64,000 nt of DNA. It comes from Rhizobium sp. 007 (GTDB lineage: Bacteria; Pseudomonadota; Alphaproteobacteria; Rhizobiales; Rhizobiaceae). Under the pieces are notes generated by a model. The model was not told the DNA's origin. It saw only the letters and a program-made list of their open reading frames with translations, and made no database searches. The first letter of the stretch is position 1. Each line of letters starts with the position of its first letter. The translations under genes were made by a program, and so were the position numbers. Positions 1 to 8,765 of the stretch are shown piece after piece. The stretch spans positions 1,302,001 to 1,366,000 of the forward strand of contig NZ_CP064188.1 of assembly GCF_015353075.1 (NCBI RefSeq), given 5' to 3'.

Positions 1-69
1 GCTTGCGTCCTCACCTGGTACATGGGCTACAAGTCAATCGGCCCAATCTTCGCGCTTCTGACCGCCTAA
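1..69 (+). CDS. C-terminal 22 residues of a probable membrane protein (partial)
   Basis: The first 23 codons are open and end in TAA at 67-69. The encoded tail is hydrophobic (Tyr-Met-Gly-Tyr, then Ile-Gly-Pro-Ile-Phe-Ala-Leu-Leu) and looks like the end of a membrane segment. The next gene (pxpA) starts 11 bases later behind a ribosome-binding site, so the two are probably co-transcribed. Pxp operons often carry a membrane transporter gene, which would fit, but the fragment is too short to assign a family. Confidence 0.4.
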   Translation, partial: ACVLTWYMGYKSIGPIFALLTA

Positions 70-80
70 GGAGACCTGAT

Positions 81-845
81 ATGACTGCCATCGATCTGAA
101 CAGCGATCTCGGCGAAAGCTATGGCGCATGGGGCATGGGCGACGACACCGCGATGCTCGCCCTCGTCTCCAGCGCCAATGTCGCCTGCGGCTTTCATGCC
201 GGCGACCCGCTCGGTATTCTAAGAACCGTCAGGGCCGCAGCTGAAAAGGGCGTTTTGATCGGCGCGCATGTCTCCTATCCTGATCGCGTCGGCTTCGGCC
301 GGCGCGACATGGATGTCGCAAGCCACGAACTGACCGCCGATGTCATCTATCAGATCGGCGCACTGAAGGGCATCGCAGCGGCAGCGGGTGTCACCGTCGG
401 TTACGTCAAGCCGCACGGCGCTCTCTACAACCGCATCGCCCGCGACCCGAAGCAAGCCCAGGCAGTGATCGACGGCATCAAGGCGGTGGATCCCTCGTTG
501 GTGCTGATGGGTCTTGCAAATACGCCAATTCTCAAGCTCGCCCGCGACTGCGGCTTGAAGGCCGTGGCGGAAGCCTTTGCCGACCGGGCCTATACGCCCG
601 ATGGCGACCTTGTCTCACGCCGTGAACCGGGTGCCGTCCTGCATGATCCCCAGCTGATCGCTCGCCGCATGCTGCAGCTTGCCCATGAAGGTACGCTCGA
701 AGCGGTCGACGGCTCGACCATCAAGATCGACGCCCAGTCGATCTGCGTGCATGGAGACAGCCCCAGCGCTGTCTCCATCGCCAAGGAGATCCGCCGCGTC
801 TTCGAAGTCGACGGGATTGCCGTCCGCTCCTTCCTGGCCGCCTGA
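81..845 (+). CDS. pxpA: 5-oxoprolinase subunit A (LamB/YcsF family)
   Basis: This 254-residue protein belongs to the LamB/YcsF family. PxpA works with PxpB and PxpC in ATP-dependent opening of 5-oxoproline to glutamate in the cytoplasm. It opens with the family signature [12 protein letters not shown] and carries [20 protein letters not shown] and [10 protein letters not shown], which are conserved blocks around the active site. Length is normal for the family. The ATG at 81 is chosen because AAGGAG lies about 6 bases upstream and the homology begins right there; the open frame extends further upstream but that part is unlike the family. The next genes are a hydro-lyase and pxpBC, so the operon context supports the call. 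Other family members act on lactams or amides, so the substrate is inferred. Confidence 0.93.
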   Translation: MTAIDLNSDLGESYGAWGMGDDTAMLALVSSANVACGFHAGDPLGILRTVRAAAEKGVLIGAHVSYPDRVGFGRRDMDVASHELTADVIYQIGALKGIAAAAGVTVGYVKPHGALYNRIARDPKQAQAVIDGIKAVDPSLVLMGLANTPILKLARDCGLKAVAEAFADRAYTPDGDLVSRREPGAVLHDPQLIARRMLQLAHEGTLEAVDGSTIKIDAQSICVHGDSPSAVSIAKEIRRVFEVDGIAVRSFLAA

Positions 846-866
846 CCAACCTGCGAGAGACATGCA

Positions 867-1673
867 ATGATCGCCATCGAACATCTTCGCCACATCAATG
901 CTGGGCCGGCTCAAAAAGCCCGCGAACGCTATTGGGTAGGCAGCATCGAGCCGACTTCGGGCGTCGCGCCGGGCTTCACCCAGGCTAATATGATCGTGCT
1001 TCCGCGCGACTGGGCCTTCGATTTCCTGCTCTATGCGCAGCGCACTCCAAAGGCTTGTCCGGTGCTCGATGTCTCCGATCCGGGTTCGCATGCGACCCTG
1101 CTTGCGCCCGGCGCCGACCTTCGCACTGATCTGCCGCTCTATCGCATCTGGCGTGATGGAAAGCTCGCCGAAGAGACAGCGGATGCGACCGCAGCCTGGG
1201 CCGAATATCCCGACCTCGTCGGCTTCCTGATCGGCTGTAGCTTCACCTTCGAGACACCGATGGCGCAGGCCGGGATCGAGATCCGCCACATCACGGACAA
1301 GTCCAATGTGCCGATGTATCTGACCAACCGGCCTTGCCGGCCGGCCGGCCGCCTGCATGGGAACATGGTCGTGTCCATGCGGCCGATCCAAGCGTCGCGC
1401 GTGGCGGACGCCGCGACCATCTCGGGACGCTTCCCGGCAGTGCATCGCGCACCCGTGCATGTCGGCACGCCGGAAGCGATCGGCATCAAGGATCTCGCCG
1501 CGCCGGAATTCGGCGATCCGGTGCGCATCGAGCCGGGCGAGGTCCCGGTCTTCTGGGCCTGCGGCGTCACCCCGCAGACGGCCGTGATGGCCTCCCGTGT
1601 CCCCTTTGCGATCACCCATGCGCCGGGACACATGTTCATCACCGACATCCCCGATTCCGCGTATCACGCTTGA
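867..1673 (+). CDS. Putative hydro-lyase, DUF1445 family (D-glutamate cyclase-like)
   Basis: A 268-residue DUF1445 protein. Family hallmarks are [15 protein letters not shown] near residues 33-47, [15 protein letters not shown] near 60-73, and the late block [12 protein letters not shown] followed by [12 protein letters not shown]. The mammalian mitochondrial enzyme with this domain is a D-glutamate cyclase that makes 5-oxo-D-proline. A role supplying or recycling 5-oxoproline fits the position between pxpA and pxpBC, but this is inference from family and context. The ATG at 867 follows GAGAGA by a few bases and lies 21 bases after pxpA. The stop is 7 bases before pxpBC. No truncation is seen. 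Confidence 0.85.
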   Translation: MIAIEHLRHINAGPAQKARERYWVGSIEPTSGVAPGFTQANMIVLPRDWAFDFLLYAQRTPKACPVLDVSDPGSHATLLAPGADLRTDLPLYRIWRDGKLAEETADATAAWAEYPDLVGFLIGCSFTFETPMAQAGIEIRHITDKSNVPMYLTNRPCRPAGRLHGNMVVSMRPIQASRVADAATISGRFPAVHRAPVHVGTPEAIGIKDLAAPEFGDPVRIEPGEVPVFWACGVTPQTAVMASRVPFAITHAPGHMFITDIPDSAYHA

Positions 1674-1680
1674 GGTTCCC

Positions 1681-3291
1681 ATGCGTTTCCTGCCTGTCAG
1701 CCTGACAACCATGCTTGTCGAACTCGCCGATCTCGACGAGACGCTGGCGCTGTTTGCCTCGCTCAAAGCTGATCCGCTGGAAGGTATCGAGGACATGGTG
1801 CCTGCGGCCCGCACGCTGATGATCCGCTTGCGGCCGGAAAAGCTGACGCTGGAAAAGCTGGCCGGCGAGATCGCGACACGCGATCTGTCGATGCGCGCGG
1901 CACCCTCCGACAAGCTCGTCGAAATCCCCGTTTGCTACGATGGCGAGGACTTGGCAGATGTCGCGGACCTTACGGGCTTGTCTATCGAGGACGTCATCCG
2001 CCGCCATACCCACAGCGAATTCACCGTCGCTTTTTGCGGCTTTGCGCCCGGCTTCGGCTATCTCACCGGCGGCGATCCGGCACTGCAGGTGCCGCGCCGC
2101 CCGAGCCCGCGCACAAGGATCCCGGCCGGCTCGGTTGCTTTGGCCGGCGCCTTCAGCGGTGTCTATCCGCAGGCGAGCCCCGGCGGCTGGCAAATCGTCG
2201 GCACGACGCCAAAAAAGATGTGGGATCTATCGCGCGATCCGCCAGCACTTCTTCAGCCCGGCTACCGCGTGCACTTCTTCGATCTCAAAAAGAAAGCAGT
2301 CTCAACTACCAGGACCACGACCAAGACCCTGGTCGCCCGCCCACCAGTAGTCGCGTCGGACAGCCTTGCGCTCAAGGTTCGTGCCGCCCCCATCCCGGCA
2401 CTGTTCCAGGACTTCGGCCGCTTCGGCAAGACCGGCCAGGGGGTCTCATCCTCCGGCGCGCTTGACCAGGGGGCACTCAAGGCGGCCAATCGCGTGGTCG
2501 GCAATCCGGCCGGCACGCCCTGCCTCGAAATCACGCTTGGCGGTTTTTCCTTCGAGGTTTCTGGCCGCACCGTCATGGCGCTCACCGGCGCGCCCTGCCC
2601 GATCAGCATCCGCGATGCAGCTGACCGCACGATTAGCGCCGGGACCTATCAGCCAATCTCGCTTGAACCGGGCGATGTCGTGACGCTCGGCCCTGCACCG
2701 AGAGGCATGCGCAGCTATCTCGCCGTCCGCGGCGGATTTGCCGTTAGGCCGATACTCGGCAGCGCTTCCACCGATACGCTGGCCGTTGTCGGTCCCGACC
2801 CTGTCGCCGCAGGCGCAGTGCTGGCCATCAACAATGATAGCTTGGCCCTAACCAGCGTTTCGCTTCATGAAGCGCCAGCCTTCGACCATCCGGCGGCGGA
2901 CGAAACCATCACGCTCGACGTGATCATGGGGCCTCGCAGCGACTGGTTCACCGAGGCTGGTATCGCCGCCCTCTCCGGCCAACTCTGGCAGGTGACACCG
3001 CAGTCCAACCGCGTCGGCATCCGCCTTTCCGGCGATATTCCGTTGGAGCGCAAGGACAAGGCGGAATTGCCGAGCGAAGGTACGGCGACCGGCGCAATCC
3101 AGGTACCGCACAGCGGCCAGCCGGTCCTCTTCCTCGCCGACCATCCGCTGACTGGCGGCTATCCGGTCATCGGCACGGTCGCCGAATACCATCTCGATCT
3201 CGCCGGACAGATCCCGGTCGATGCCAAAATACGATTCCGGCCCGTGACGGCTTTCGCCGATATTCAGCCCGCCAAGGCTCGAGATCGGTGA
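1681..3291 (+). CDS. pxpBC: 5-oxoprolinase subunits B and C fused (KipI-KipA / AHS1-AHS2)
   Basis: This 536-residue protein fuses two subunits that are often separate. Residues 1 to about 215 are the PxpB/KipI (AHS1) part, with VAFCGFAPGFGYLTGGDP and RIPAGSVALAG. Residues from about 235 onward are PxpC/KipA (AHS2), with FQDFGRFGKTGQGVSSSGALD at the domain start and a late PQSNRVGIRLSG block. With PxpA it should hydrolyse 5-oxoproline using ATP. The ATG at 1681 begins the KipI homology; the frame is open upstream to 1597 but that part overlaps the previous gene. AHS1/AHS2 domains are also the carboxyltransferase part of urea carboxylase, which matters because the next gene is a biotin carboxylase-BCCP fusion. 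Confidence 0.92.
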   Translation: MRFLPVSLTTMLVELADLDETLALFASLKADPLEGIEDMVPAARTLMIRLRPEKLTLEKLAGEIATRDLSMRAAPSDKLVEIPVCYDGEDLADVADLTGLSIEDVIRRHTHSEFTVAFCGFAPGFGYLTGGDPALQVPRRPSPRTRIPAGSVALAGAFSGVYPQASPGGWQIVGTTPKKMWDLSRDPPALLQPGYRVHFFDLKKKAVSTTRTTTKTLVARPPVVASDSLALKVRAAPIPALFQDFGRFGKTGQGVSSSGALDQGALKAANRVVGNPAGTPCLEITLGGFSFEVSGRTVMALTGAPCPISIRDAADRTISAGTYQPISLEPGDVVTLGPAPRGMRSYLAVRGGFAVRPILGSASTDTLAVVGPDPVAAGAVLAINNDSLALTSVSLHEAPAFDHPAADETITLDVIMGPRSDWFTEAGIAALSGQLWQVTPQSNRVGIRLSGDIPLERKDKAELPSEGTATGAIQVPHSGQPVLFLADHPLTGGYPVIGTVAEYHLDLAGQIPVDAKIRFRPVTAFADIQPAKARDR

Positions 3292-3318
3292 CGGCCAAAA
3301 TCAAGTGAGGAGACATCC

Positions 3319-5064
3319 ATGAAGAAAGTCCTGATCGCCAATCGCGGCGAGATCGCCGTGCGCATCATCCGGGCTTGTCACGATCACGGCCTGCAATCTG
3401 TCGCCGTCTATGCCGATCCAGACATGGACGCGCTCTTCGTCAAGCTGGCCGACGAAGCCCATGGGCTCGTCGGCGCCCGTCCGGACGAGACCTACCTCGA
3501 CATCGACAAATTGATCAGCATTGCCAAGCGCTCCGGTGCAGATGCAGTGCATCCGGGCTATGGCTTTTTGTCCGAACGGGCCGAATTCGCCCGTGCGGTG
3601 ATCGATGCTGGCCTCACCTGGATCGGGCCTGATCCGCATGTCATTGAGGCATTGGGCGACAAAGTCGAGGCCCGGCGGATCGCGACCAGCGTCGGCGCGC
3701 CGCTGGTTGCCGGTAGCGACGGCCCGGCCAAGTCGGCTGCCGAAGTCATCGCCTTTGCCGAAGAGCATGGGTTGCCCGTTGCCATTAAGGCTGCCCACGG
3801 CGGCGGCGGCCGTGGCCTGAAGGTCGCTTGGAGGATGGAGGAAGTAGCAGAGCTTTATGAATCTGCAGTCCGCGAGGCCAAGGCCGCCTTCGGCCGTGGC
3901 GAGTGTTTCCTCGAGCGCTTCCTCGACCGTCCGCGCCACGTAGAAGCGCAGGTGTTGGCCGACAAACACGGCAATGTGCTGGTGCTTGGCACGCGTGATT
4001 GCTCGCTGCAGCGGCGCAATCAGAAGCTCGTCGAGGAGGCCCCCGCCCCCTTCCTCAGCGACACCCAACGCCAATCGATCCACGATGCTGCGAAGAAGAT
4101 CTGCGCTGCCGCCGGCTATTCTGGCGCGGGTACGGTCGAATTCCTGCTCGGTGGCGACGGCACGATCTCCTTCCTTGAAGTGAACACCCGTCTGCAAGTC
4201 GAGCATCCCGTAACCGAGGAGACAACCGGCATCGACCTCGTCATCGAACAGTTCCGTATCGCCGACGGCCTGCCCCTGCGCGTCACCGAGACGCCTGTCC
4301 CGCGTGGCCATTCGATCGAGTTCCGTATCAATGCCGAGGATCCAGGCCGAGGCTTCCTGCCAACGCCGGGTACAATCACCGTCTTCGACCCTCCCGCCGG
4401 GCCTGGCATCCGTGTTGACAGCGGCGTCGTCTCCGGCTCGACGGTGCCTGGTACCTTCGATTCACTCATGGCGAAACTGATCGTCACCGGCGCCACTCGC
4501 GACGAGGCGCTAAGACGCGCCCGCCGCGCGCTCCGAGAATTCAAGATCAACGGCATTGCGACGGTTCTGCCCTTCCATCGCGCCGCGATCGAGACGAAGG
4601 ACTTTACGGGCGAAAGCGGCTTCAAGGTGCATACGCGCTGGATCGAGACCGATTTCGCCAATCGTCTTGAAGCGGAAGCCCGGCCAGAGCCGGTTGCCAA
4701 TCCCCCGCTGGTCCGCACCCATGTGGAAATCGACGGCAGGCGCCATGAGATCGGCATTCCGGTCGCGCTTTTGGCCGGTCTCGGCGGGCTTGCAGGCCAA
4801 GACACCGGGCTGGCGATTGCTGCCAGGGCGGAAGACACCTCGAGCGTGACTACGCCGATCTCAGGTACGCTGCAGGCCTTCAAGGTCCAGGATGGCGCGG
4901 AAGTGGCGGCGGGTGACCTGATCGCGGTGATTGAAGCGATGAAGATGGAAACCCTGGTGACGGCATCGCGGGCCGGCAAGATCCGGATCAAGGCCCAAGC
5001 CGGCGCCTATCTGCAAGCCGGTGCCGAGATCGCCCGCTTCGAGACCCCACCGTCGGTTAGATAG
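3319..5064 (+). CDS. Biotin carboxylase fused to biotin carboxyl carrier domain
   Basis: A 581-residue fused enzyme. The N-terminal biotin carboxylase part (to about 450) has the start [15 protein letters not shown], the ATP-grasp glycine loop [10 protein letters not shown], and the catalytic [14 protein letters not shown] block. The C-terminal 75 residues are a biotinyl domain with EAMKM; the biotinylated lysine is Lys542. It would load CO2 onto its own biotin using ATP. It lies 27 bases after pxpBC behind a good GAGGAG site at 3306-3311. No acetyl- or propionyl-CoA carboxyltransferase gene is nearby, so it may serve the AHS1/AHS2 protein instead. It may be annotated as accC, but a fatty-acid role is not supported by context. 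Confidence 0.9.
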   Translation: MKKVLIANRGEIAVRIIRACHDHGLQSVAVYADPDMDALFVKLADEAHGLVGARPDETYLDIDKLISIAKRSGADAVHPGYGFLSERAEFARAVIDAGLTWIGPDPHVIEALGDKVEARRIATSVGAPLVAGSDGPAKSAAEVIAFAEEHGLPVAIKAAHGGGGRGLKVAWRMEEVAELYESAVREAKAAFGRGECFLERFLDRPRHVEAQVLADKHGNVLVLGTRDCSLQRRNQKLVEEAPAPFLSDTQRQSIHDAAKKICAAAGYSGAGTVEFLLGGDGTISFLEVNTRLQVEHPVTEETTGIDLVIEQFRIADGLPLRVTETPVPRGHSIEFRINAEDPGRGFLPTPGTITVFDPPAGPGIRVDSGVVSGSTVPGTFDSLMAKLIVTGATRDEALRRARRALREFKINGIATVLPFHRAAIETKDFTGESGFKVHTRWIETDFANRLEAEARPEPVANPPLVRTHVEIDGRRHEIGIPVALLAGLGGLAGQDTGLAIAARAEDTSSVTTPISGTLQAFKVQDGAEVAAGDLIAVIEAMKMETLVTASRAGKIRIKAQAGAYLQAGAEIARFETPPSVR

Positions 5065-5338
5065 ACCCGACGAACAGAGCCGATATCGTCTGGCCGATCG
5101 GACGGTTGTCCAAAGGCAGAAGCAGGAAGGCTTAAGCGCATCCGGTAGGTGACTGGCTACTCCTGCCACGCCGGAGCAAAGGGCGGTCTCGCCGCCTACG
5201 CCAGCCGCGACCGGAGGCCAAAGCGCGCCTGTGGCACGTTCGACAGCGCGGCACCCTTGTCTTGTGCGTGAGGGCTGCCATCTATCGGTGATCATTTGGA
5301 ATCACGTACCGGTGTCATCGGACATTTAACAGAAAAGC

Positions 5339-6433
5339 ATGGAAATCAGCGAAATCGTCGCCGCTTACATACGTGTCTTGGCGTTGGCTGTCTTAGTCGT
5401 TTATGGCTATGCTTGGGTCATTCGCACCATCAGCCAAAGATTGATGAGGGGCGTTGCGGCGGGCCTTTTGTTTGGTCTCGGCGGCATTCTTTCGATGAAC
5501 GATCCGATTGTGATGAGGCCGGGGCTTATCTATGACGCCCGATCCATTCTTCTGGTTCTCTCCCCCCTCTACGCAGGACCGATTGGCACCATCATTGCTG
5601 CAGCCATGATGGGGGCGCACCGTTTGGTTCTTGGCGGCGTCGGCGCGACGGGCGGCGCGGTGAGCGTCATCCTTGTGGCGCTTAGTGGTTACGCCAGCAC
5701 GCTCATACCCCGTCACCGCATCGGCACCGGCTGGGGGAGATCGCTGCTGCTCGGCCTTGCGACCGTCTCTTCCTTCATCGTCCTTGTCTTTCTGCCTCCG
5801 GAGATCGCCAGGGACCTGTTTCTGCGCGCTGCGGCTCCCGTCATGCTTGCCAATATTCTCGGCGTCCTCCTCCTTGCCGATCTGCTTGAGCGCGAAAAGC
5901 AGCGAGTCCGGATGGTGCGCGTGCTTGAAAATGAGGCGAGCGTCGACCCGTTGACGAAGCTGCCAAATCGCCGCGTCTTTCAGCGGGCGGCCGACCGCTG
6001 CGCCGAGGAGGCGAGCAATCGCGGGCGGCCTTTCTCGATCGTTATGCTCGACGTCGACCACTTCAAAAAGATCAACGATACCTGGGGACACAATGTGGGA
6101 GACACCGTGCTCTCCCGGGTCGCCGACCTCATTCGCCGGACCGTGCGCAAGACCGATGTCGCGGCTCGCTACGGGGGCGAAGAGATCATCATTCTGCTTC
6201 CAGATACTGAAGAGGGCGACGCGTTAATCGTTGCCGAGAAGATCCGCCATGCAATCGAGTCAGAAGACTTGATCGTCGGTGTTACGGCAATCAAGGTTAC
6301 CGTCAGCATCGGCGTCGCGGCTGTCGATTCTAGCGGCACTAATATTCGTGCAGCAATCGAGGCCGCAGACAGAGCGCTCTATCGCGCCAAGACAGCTGGC
6401 CGCAACCGCGTCGAACTGGCAACGGCTGCGTGA
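5339..6433 (+). CDS. Membrane diguanylate cyclase (5TM-LYT-type N-terminus, GGDEF)
   Basis: A 364-residue inner-membrane protein. Residues 1 to about 185 form five or six hydrophobic segments of the LytS/YhcK 5TM receptor type. A GGDEF domain follows, with DPLTKLPNRRVF at its start, MLDVDHFKKINDTWGHNVGD and the active motif GGEEI near residue 278. The RKTD sequence five residues before it matches the RxxD inhibitory I-site, so product inhibition is likely. It should make c-di-GMP from two GTP. Its stop is 52 bases from the end of the convergent cellulose operon, whose BcsA has a PilZ domain, so it is a plausible cellulose activator. Only a weak ribosome-binding site precedes the ATG. The 274-base gap before it shows nothing recognisable. 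Confidence 0.9.
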   Translation: MEISEIVAAYIRVLALAVLVVYGYAWVIRTISQRLMRGVAAGLLFGLGGILSMNDPIVMRPGLIYDARSILLVLSPLYAGPIGTIIAAAMMGAHRLVLGGVGATGGAVSVILVALSGYASTLIPRHRIGTGWGRSLLLGLATVSSFIVLVFLPPEIARDLFLRAAAPVMLANILGVLLLADLLEREKQRVRMVRVLENEASVDPLTKLPNRRVFQRAADRCAEEASNRGRPFSIVMLDVDHFKKINDTWGHNVGDTVLSRVADLIRRTVRKTDVAARYGGEEIIILLPDTEEGDALIVAEKIRHAIESEDLIVGVTAIKVTVSIGVAAVDSSGTNIRAAIEAADRALYRAKTAGRNRVELATAA

Positions 6434-6445
6434 AAACGATGGTTC

Positions 6446-6472
6446 TGCCGGGGCGCCGGCAGCGGCGCTGCC
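6446..6472. terminator. Overlapping hairpins between convergent genes
   Basis: TGCCGG-GGCG-CCGGCA (6446-6461) and GGCAGC-GGC-GCTGCC (6458-6472) are two perfect 6-bp stems that share bases 6458-6461, so only one can form at a time. They fill the 52-base gap between the diguanylate cyclase and the end of the cellulose operon. AAAA follows on the right. A role as a two-way terminator is inferred. Confidence 0.45.
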
Positions 6473-6485
6473 AGCAAAATCGGGA

Positions 6486-8765
6486 TCAGCCCGACGTCTC
6501 TGGGCGCGTGGCTCGCTTAAGGTCGGCCAGCCCTCTGTTGGCATCCTTACTGCCAGTGGCGGCGGCCGCATTGAATATCCGTGCGGCATCGCCATACATT
6601 TCGAGGTTCAGATAGCAATAGCCGCGCAACACCATGAGATCGATCGTCTCGCGTTTGATCTGAGCTCGCTGATCGAGATAGATCAGCGTCTCGCGATACC
6701 GCTTGGCGCCATAAGCGGCGAGTGCCCGGTCAGCGAGGATTGAAATCTGGAGTTCGGCGGCGCGCTCACGGCTCTGAGGCGCACGCGTTGCCGCAACGGC
6801 TGCATTGTTGGACAGCCCGACGCGCAGATAAGCGAGACTCTGTCCATAGGCGGCGTCTTCGCGCGTCTGCCGCGCAGACCCCTTCAAGGCTCTTTCGAAA
6901 GCGGCAACAGCTTCCATCGGACGATTGAGATCCATCAGGCACCAGCCGCGGCTGAGCGCGGCATCGGGGCTGAGGAGGCTCGCATCCGTCGTGGTCGAGC
7001 AGCCGCGCGGCTTGCGGGTGCCTTGCTGCACAGTCACTGTCTCCATTGCCGATCCTTCGGTTCGCACAGCCCGGCCCGGAGGCTCGGTTGCGCCTCCTCC
7101 GTCAGCCGGTTGAGCTGGCACAGCCGCACGCGCAAGCCTTTGTGGAAGCCGGGCGGACGTTTGAAGCGGTGCCTCGACGGAGGGCGCCGATAGCGATGCA
7201 TCGTCAAGCGTGGCGATACGCTGCGAGCGGCCGGCCCAAAGCCGCTGGACCTCCGCGACCCCCGTGCGATCGTTCAGTTGCTCACGGGTGATGGCAAGAC
7301 CATAGGCGGACGGTTCGTCGTCCGGTTTCCAGCGAAGCGCAGTTTCAAACCAGCGCGCTGCAGTTTGCGGCTGATTGAGCGAGCGTGCATACCAGCCGAA
7401 TTGCTGCGCGGCCGGCACGTATTTCTGCGCAATGACCTCTTTTGCCATGCGACCAAGTACGTCTTCGCTTATATCGGCGGGCGGCTGCAAAGCCATCAGA
7501 TTGGCAGCAGCGGCAAGATAGGTATCGGTGGCATCCTTGGAATCGCTGCGCCACCTGTACATGACATCCTCGGCCTCTTGAGGCGCCTTGCGGGCGACAA
7601 GCGCAAGTGCCATGCCCTGCGAAGCGGATGCCGAATCCTCCTTGGCACGGGCTGCGCGAAACCACTTCTCCGCCTCCGGCGCATTCTCGCGTCGCAGCTG
7701 ATACCAGCCAAGCAAGAGCGCATCGGAGGCGAGCCCTTGGGTTTGCGCGAGACGCGCAACACGCGATACATAGTCTGCTTCGACATCAAGCTTCGGATCG
7801 GCGTTGCCTTCAGCGACGAAGCGGCGAGCGAGCTCGTCACGGATGCTATCGAACTCGCGCGCGCCGCTCACGGCAGGCTGCTCGAGGGCAAGCAGCCGCT
7901 GCATGGCCTGATAGGGCAGCAACGCCGAAGCCTTCTGGACGCTCGCAAGGCGCTCCTGCGGGTTCGTGCAGTACTTCAGGATGTAGCTGTAGGCATCTAC
8001 GCTGCGCGCTTCCCTTCCTGTATGGACAAAGGCTTCGGCGACGCGCCACAAGACATCTATATCGCTGCAGGTCAGAAGGCTCGGGGTCGCAGCGCCGATC
8101 TCGATGACTGTTGTGTACTGTTTGAGGTCGGACGCATTCACAAGCCGCGCCCGGGCTTCTGCGACATCCAGGCGATCGAGGAGGTCAGCGGGCGGCTGCC
8201 AGCCGGTATCCGCCGTGCGGCGGTCGGCGATAGCTTTGCGAAGCTCTGCATAACGCCCCTCCGCATAAAGCTGCCACATGGTTTCGAGCTGCTTATCGCC
8301 GCTTTGCGGCACGGCCAGCGGATCGGCGGGCGGCACCCAGTTCGGATAAAGCGCTTGGAGACGGGAGATTTCGGCCTGCAGGCGAACCTTGTCGCCGCGG
8401 TTTGCAAAATACCGCAGCGCGCTTTCGTCGACCTTCGGCTGAGCTGCCGGTTGCTGCCCTGCCGACTGTTGGGCCGGCCGCTCCTTCTCGGCAGGCTGCG
8501 GCTGAGCCGGGGGGGCAGGCGCCTGGGGAGGTTGAGGCGCCTGTGCCGTCAGCACCGGTGCCGCCTCCTGAAGACGGTCGGCGACCGCCTGGACGTCGAT
8601 CGGCTGGCTGCTGGGCGTGTCCGGTTGCACCAGGCGGTCGGTCTGCAGGTTCGAGCGTCCGATGCCGAATTTCTCCACCAGTGCGGCACGGTCCTTCACC
8701 CCGGTTATTACGATGGCCACCACCGCTGCAGCCGATAATGCGATGAGGGACGACTTCACAGACAC
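6486..8765 (-). CDS. Cellulose operon TPR protein (BcsK-like)
   Basis: A 759-residue protein with one N-terminal membrane anchor or signal (SLIALSAAAVVAIVITGV), a Pro/Gln/Ala-rich linker at about 70-115, and then helical repeats of TPR type to the end. Typical repeat pieces are AAKVYE-like pairs such as LNQPQTAARWFETALRWKPDD and NRPMEAVAAFERALKGS. It is the last gene of the bcs operon and overlaps bcsZ by 10 bases. In operons of this type a periplasmic TPR protein takes the place of the TPR part of BcsC, but no BcsC-type outer-membrane barrel is encoded in the operon. The name BcsK is used for such proteins; I infer this from position and architecture. The C-terminal repeats near 560-740 are clearest. 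Confidence 0.75.
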   Translation of the reverse strand: MSVKSSLIALSAAAVVAIVITGVKDRAALVEKFGIGRSNLQTDRLVQPDTPSSQPIDVQAVADRLQEAAPVLTAQAPQPPQAPAPPAQPQPAEKERPAQQSAGQQPAAQPKVDESALRYFANRGDKVRLQAEISRLQALYPNWVPPADPLAVPQSGDKQLETMWQLYAEGRYAELRKAIADRRTADTGWQPPADLLDRLDVAEARARLVNASDLKQYTTVIEIGAATPSLLTCSDIDVLWRVAEAFVHTGREARSVDAYSYILKYCTNPQERLASVQKASALLPYQAMQRLLALEQPAVSGAREFDSIRDELARRFVAEGNADPKLDVEADYVSRVARLAQTQGLASDALLLGWYQLRRENAPEAEKWFRAARAKEDSASASQGMALALVARKAPQEAEDVMYRWRSDSKDATDTYLAAAANLMALQPPADISEDVLGRMAKEVIAQKYVPAAQQFGWYARSLNQPQTAARWFETALRWKPDDEPSAYGLAITREQLNDRTGVAEVQRLWAGRSQRIATLDDASLSAPSVEAPLQTSARLPQRLARAAVPAQPADGGGATEPPGRAVRTEGSAMETVTVQQGTRKPRGCSTTTDASLLSPDAALSRGWCLMDLNRPMEAVAAFERALKGSARQTREDAAYGQSLAYLRVGLSNNAAVAATRAPQSRERAAELQISILADRALAAYGAKRYRETLIYLDQRAQIKRETIDLMVLRGYCYLNLEMYGDAARIFNAAAATGSKDANRGLADLKRATRPETSG

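Noticed and set aside
615..1913. Long open frame on the minus strand opposite the pxp genes
   Set aside because: It is the mirror of high-GC coding genes pxpA and the hydro-lyase, has Arg/Asp-rich composition without family motifs, and no ribosome-binding site.
3301..4311. 336-codon minus-strand frame opposite biotin carboxylase
   Set aside because: Shadow of a well-supported gene on the other strand; no recognisable motif.
5065..5338. Terminator or small RNA in the gap after the biotin carboxylase gene
   Set aside because: A GGCGG-TCTCG-CCGCC hairpin is present near 5184-5198 but has no T-run and no other support.
7278..8738. 486-codon plus-strand frame opposite the cellulose TPR gene
   Set aside because: The minus strand encodes a coherent TPR protein; the plus frame has no motifs and would lie wholly antisense.
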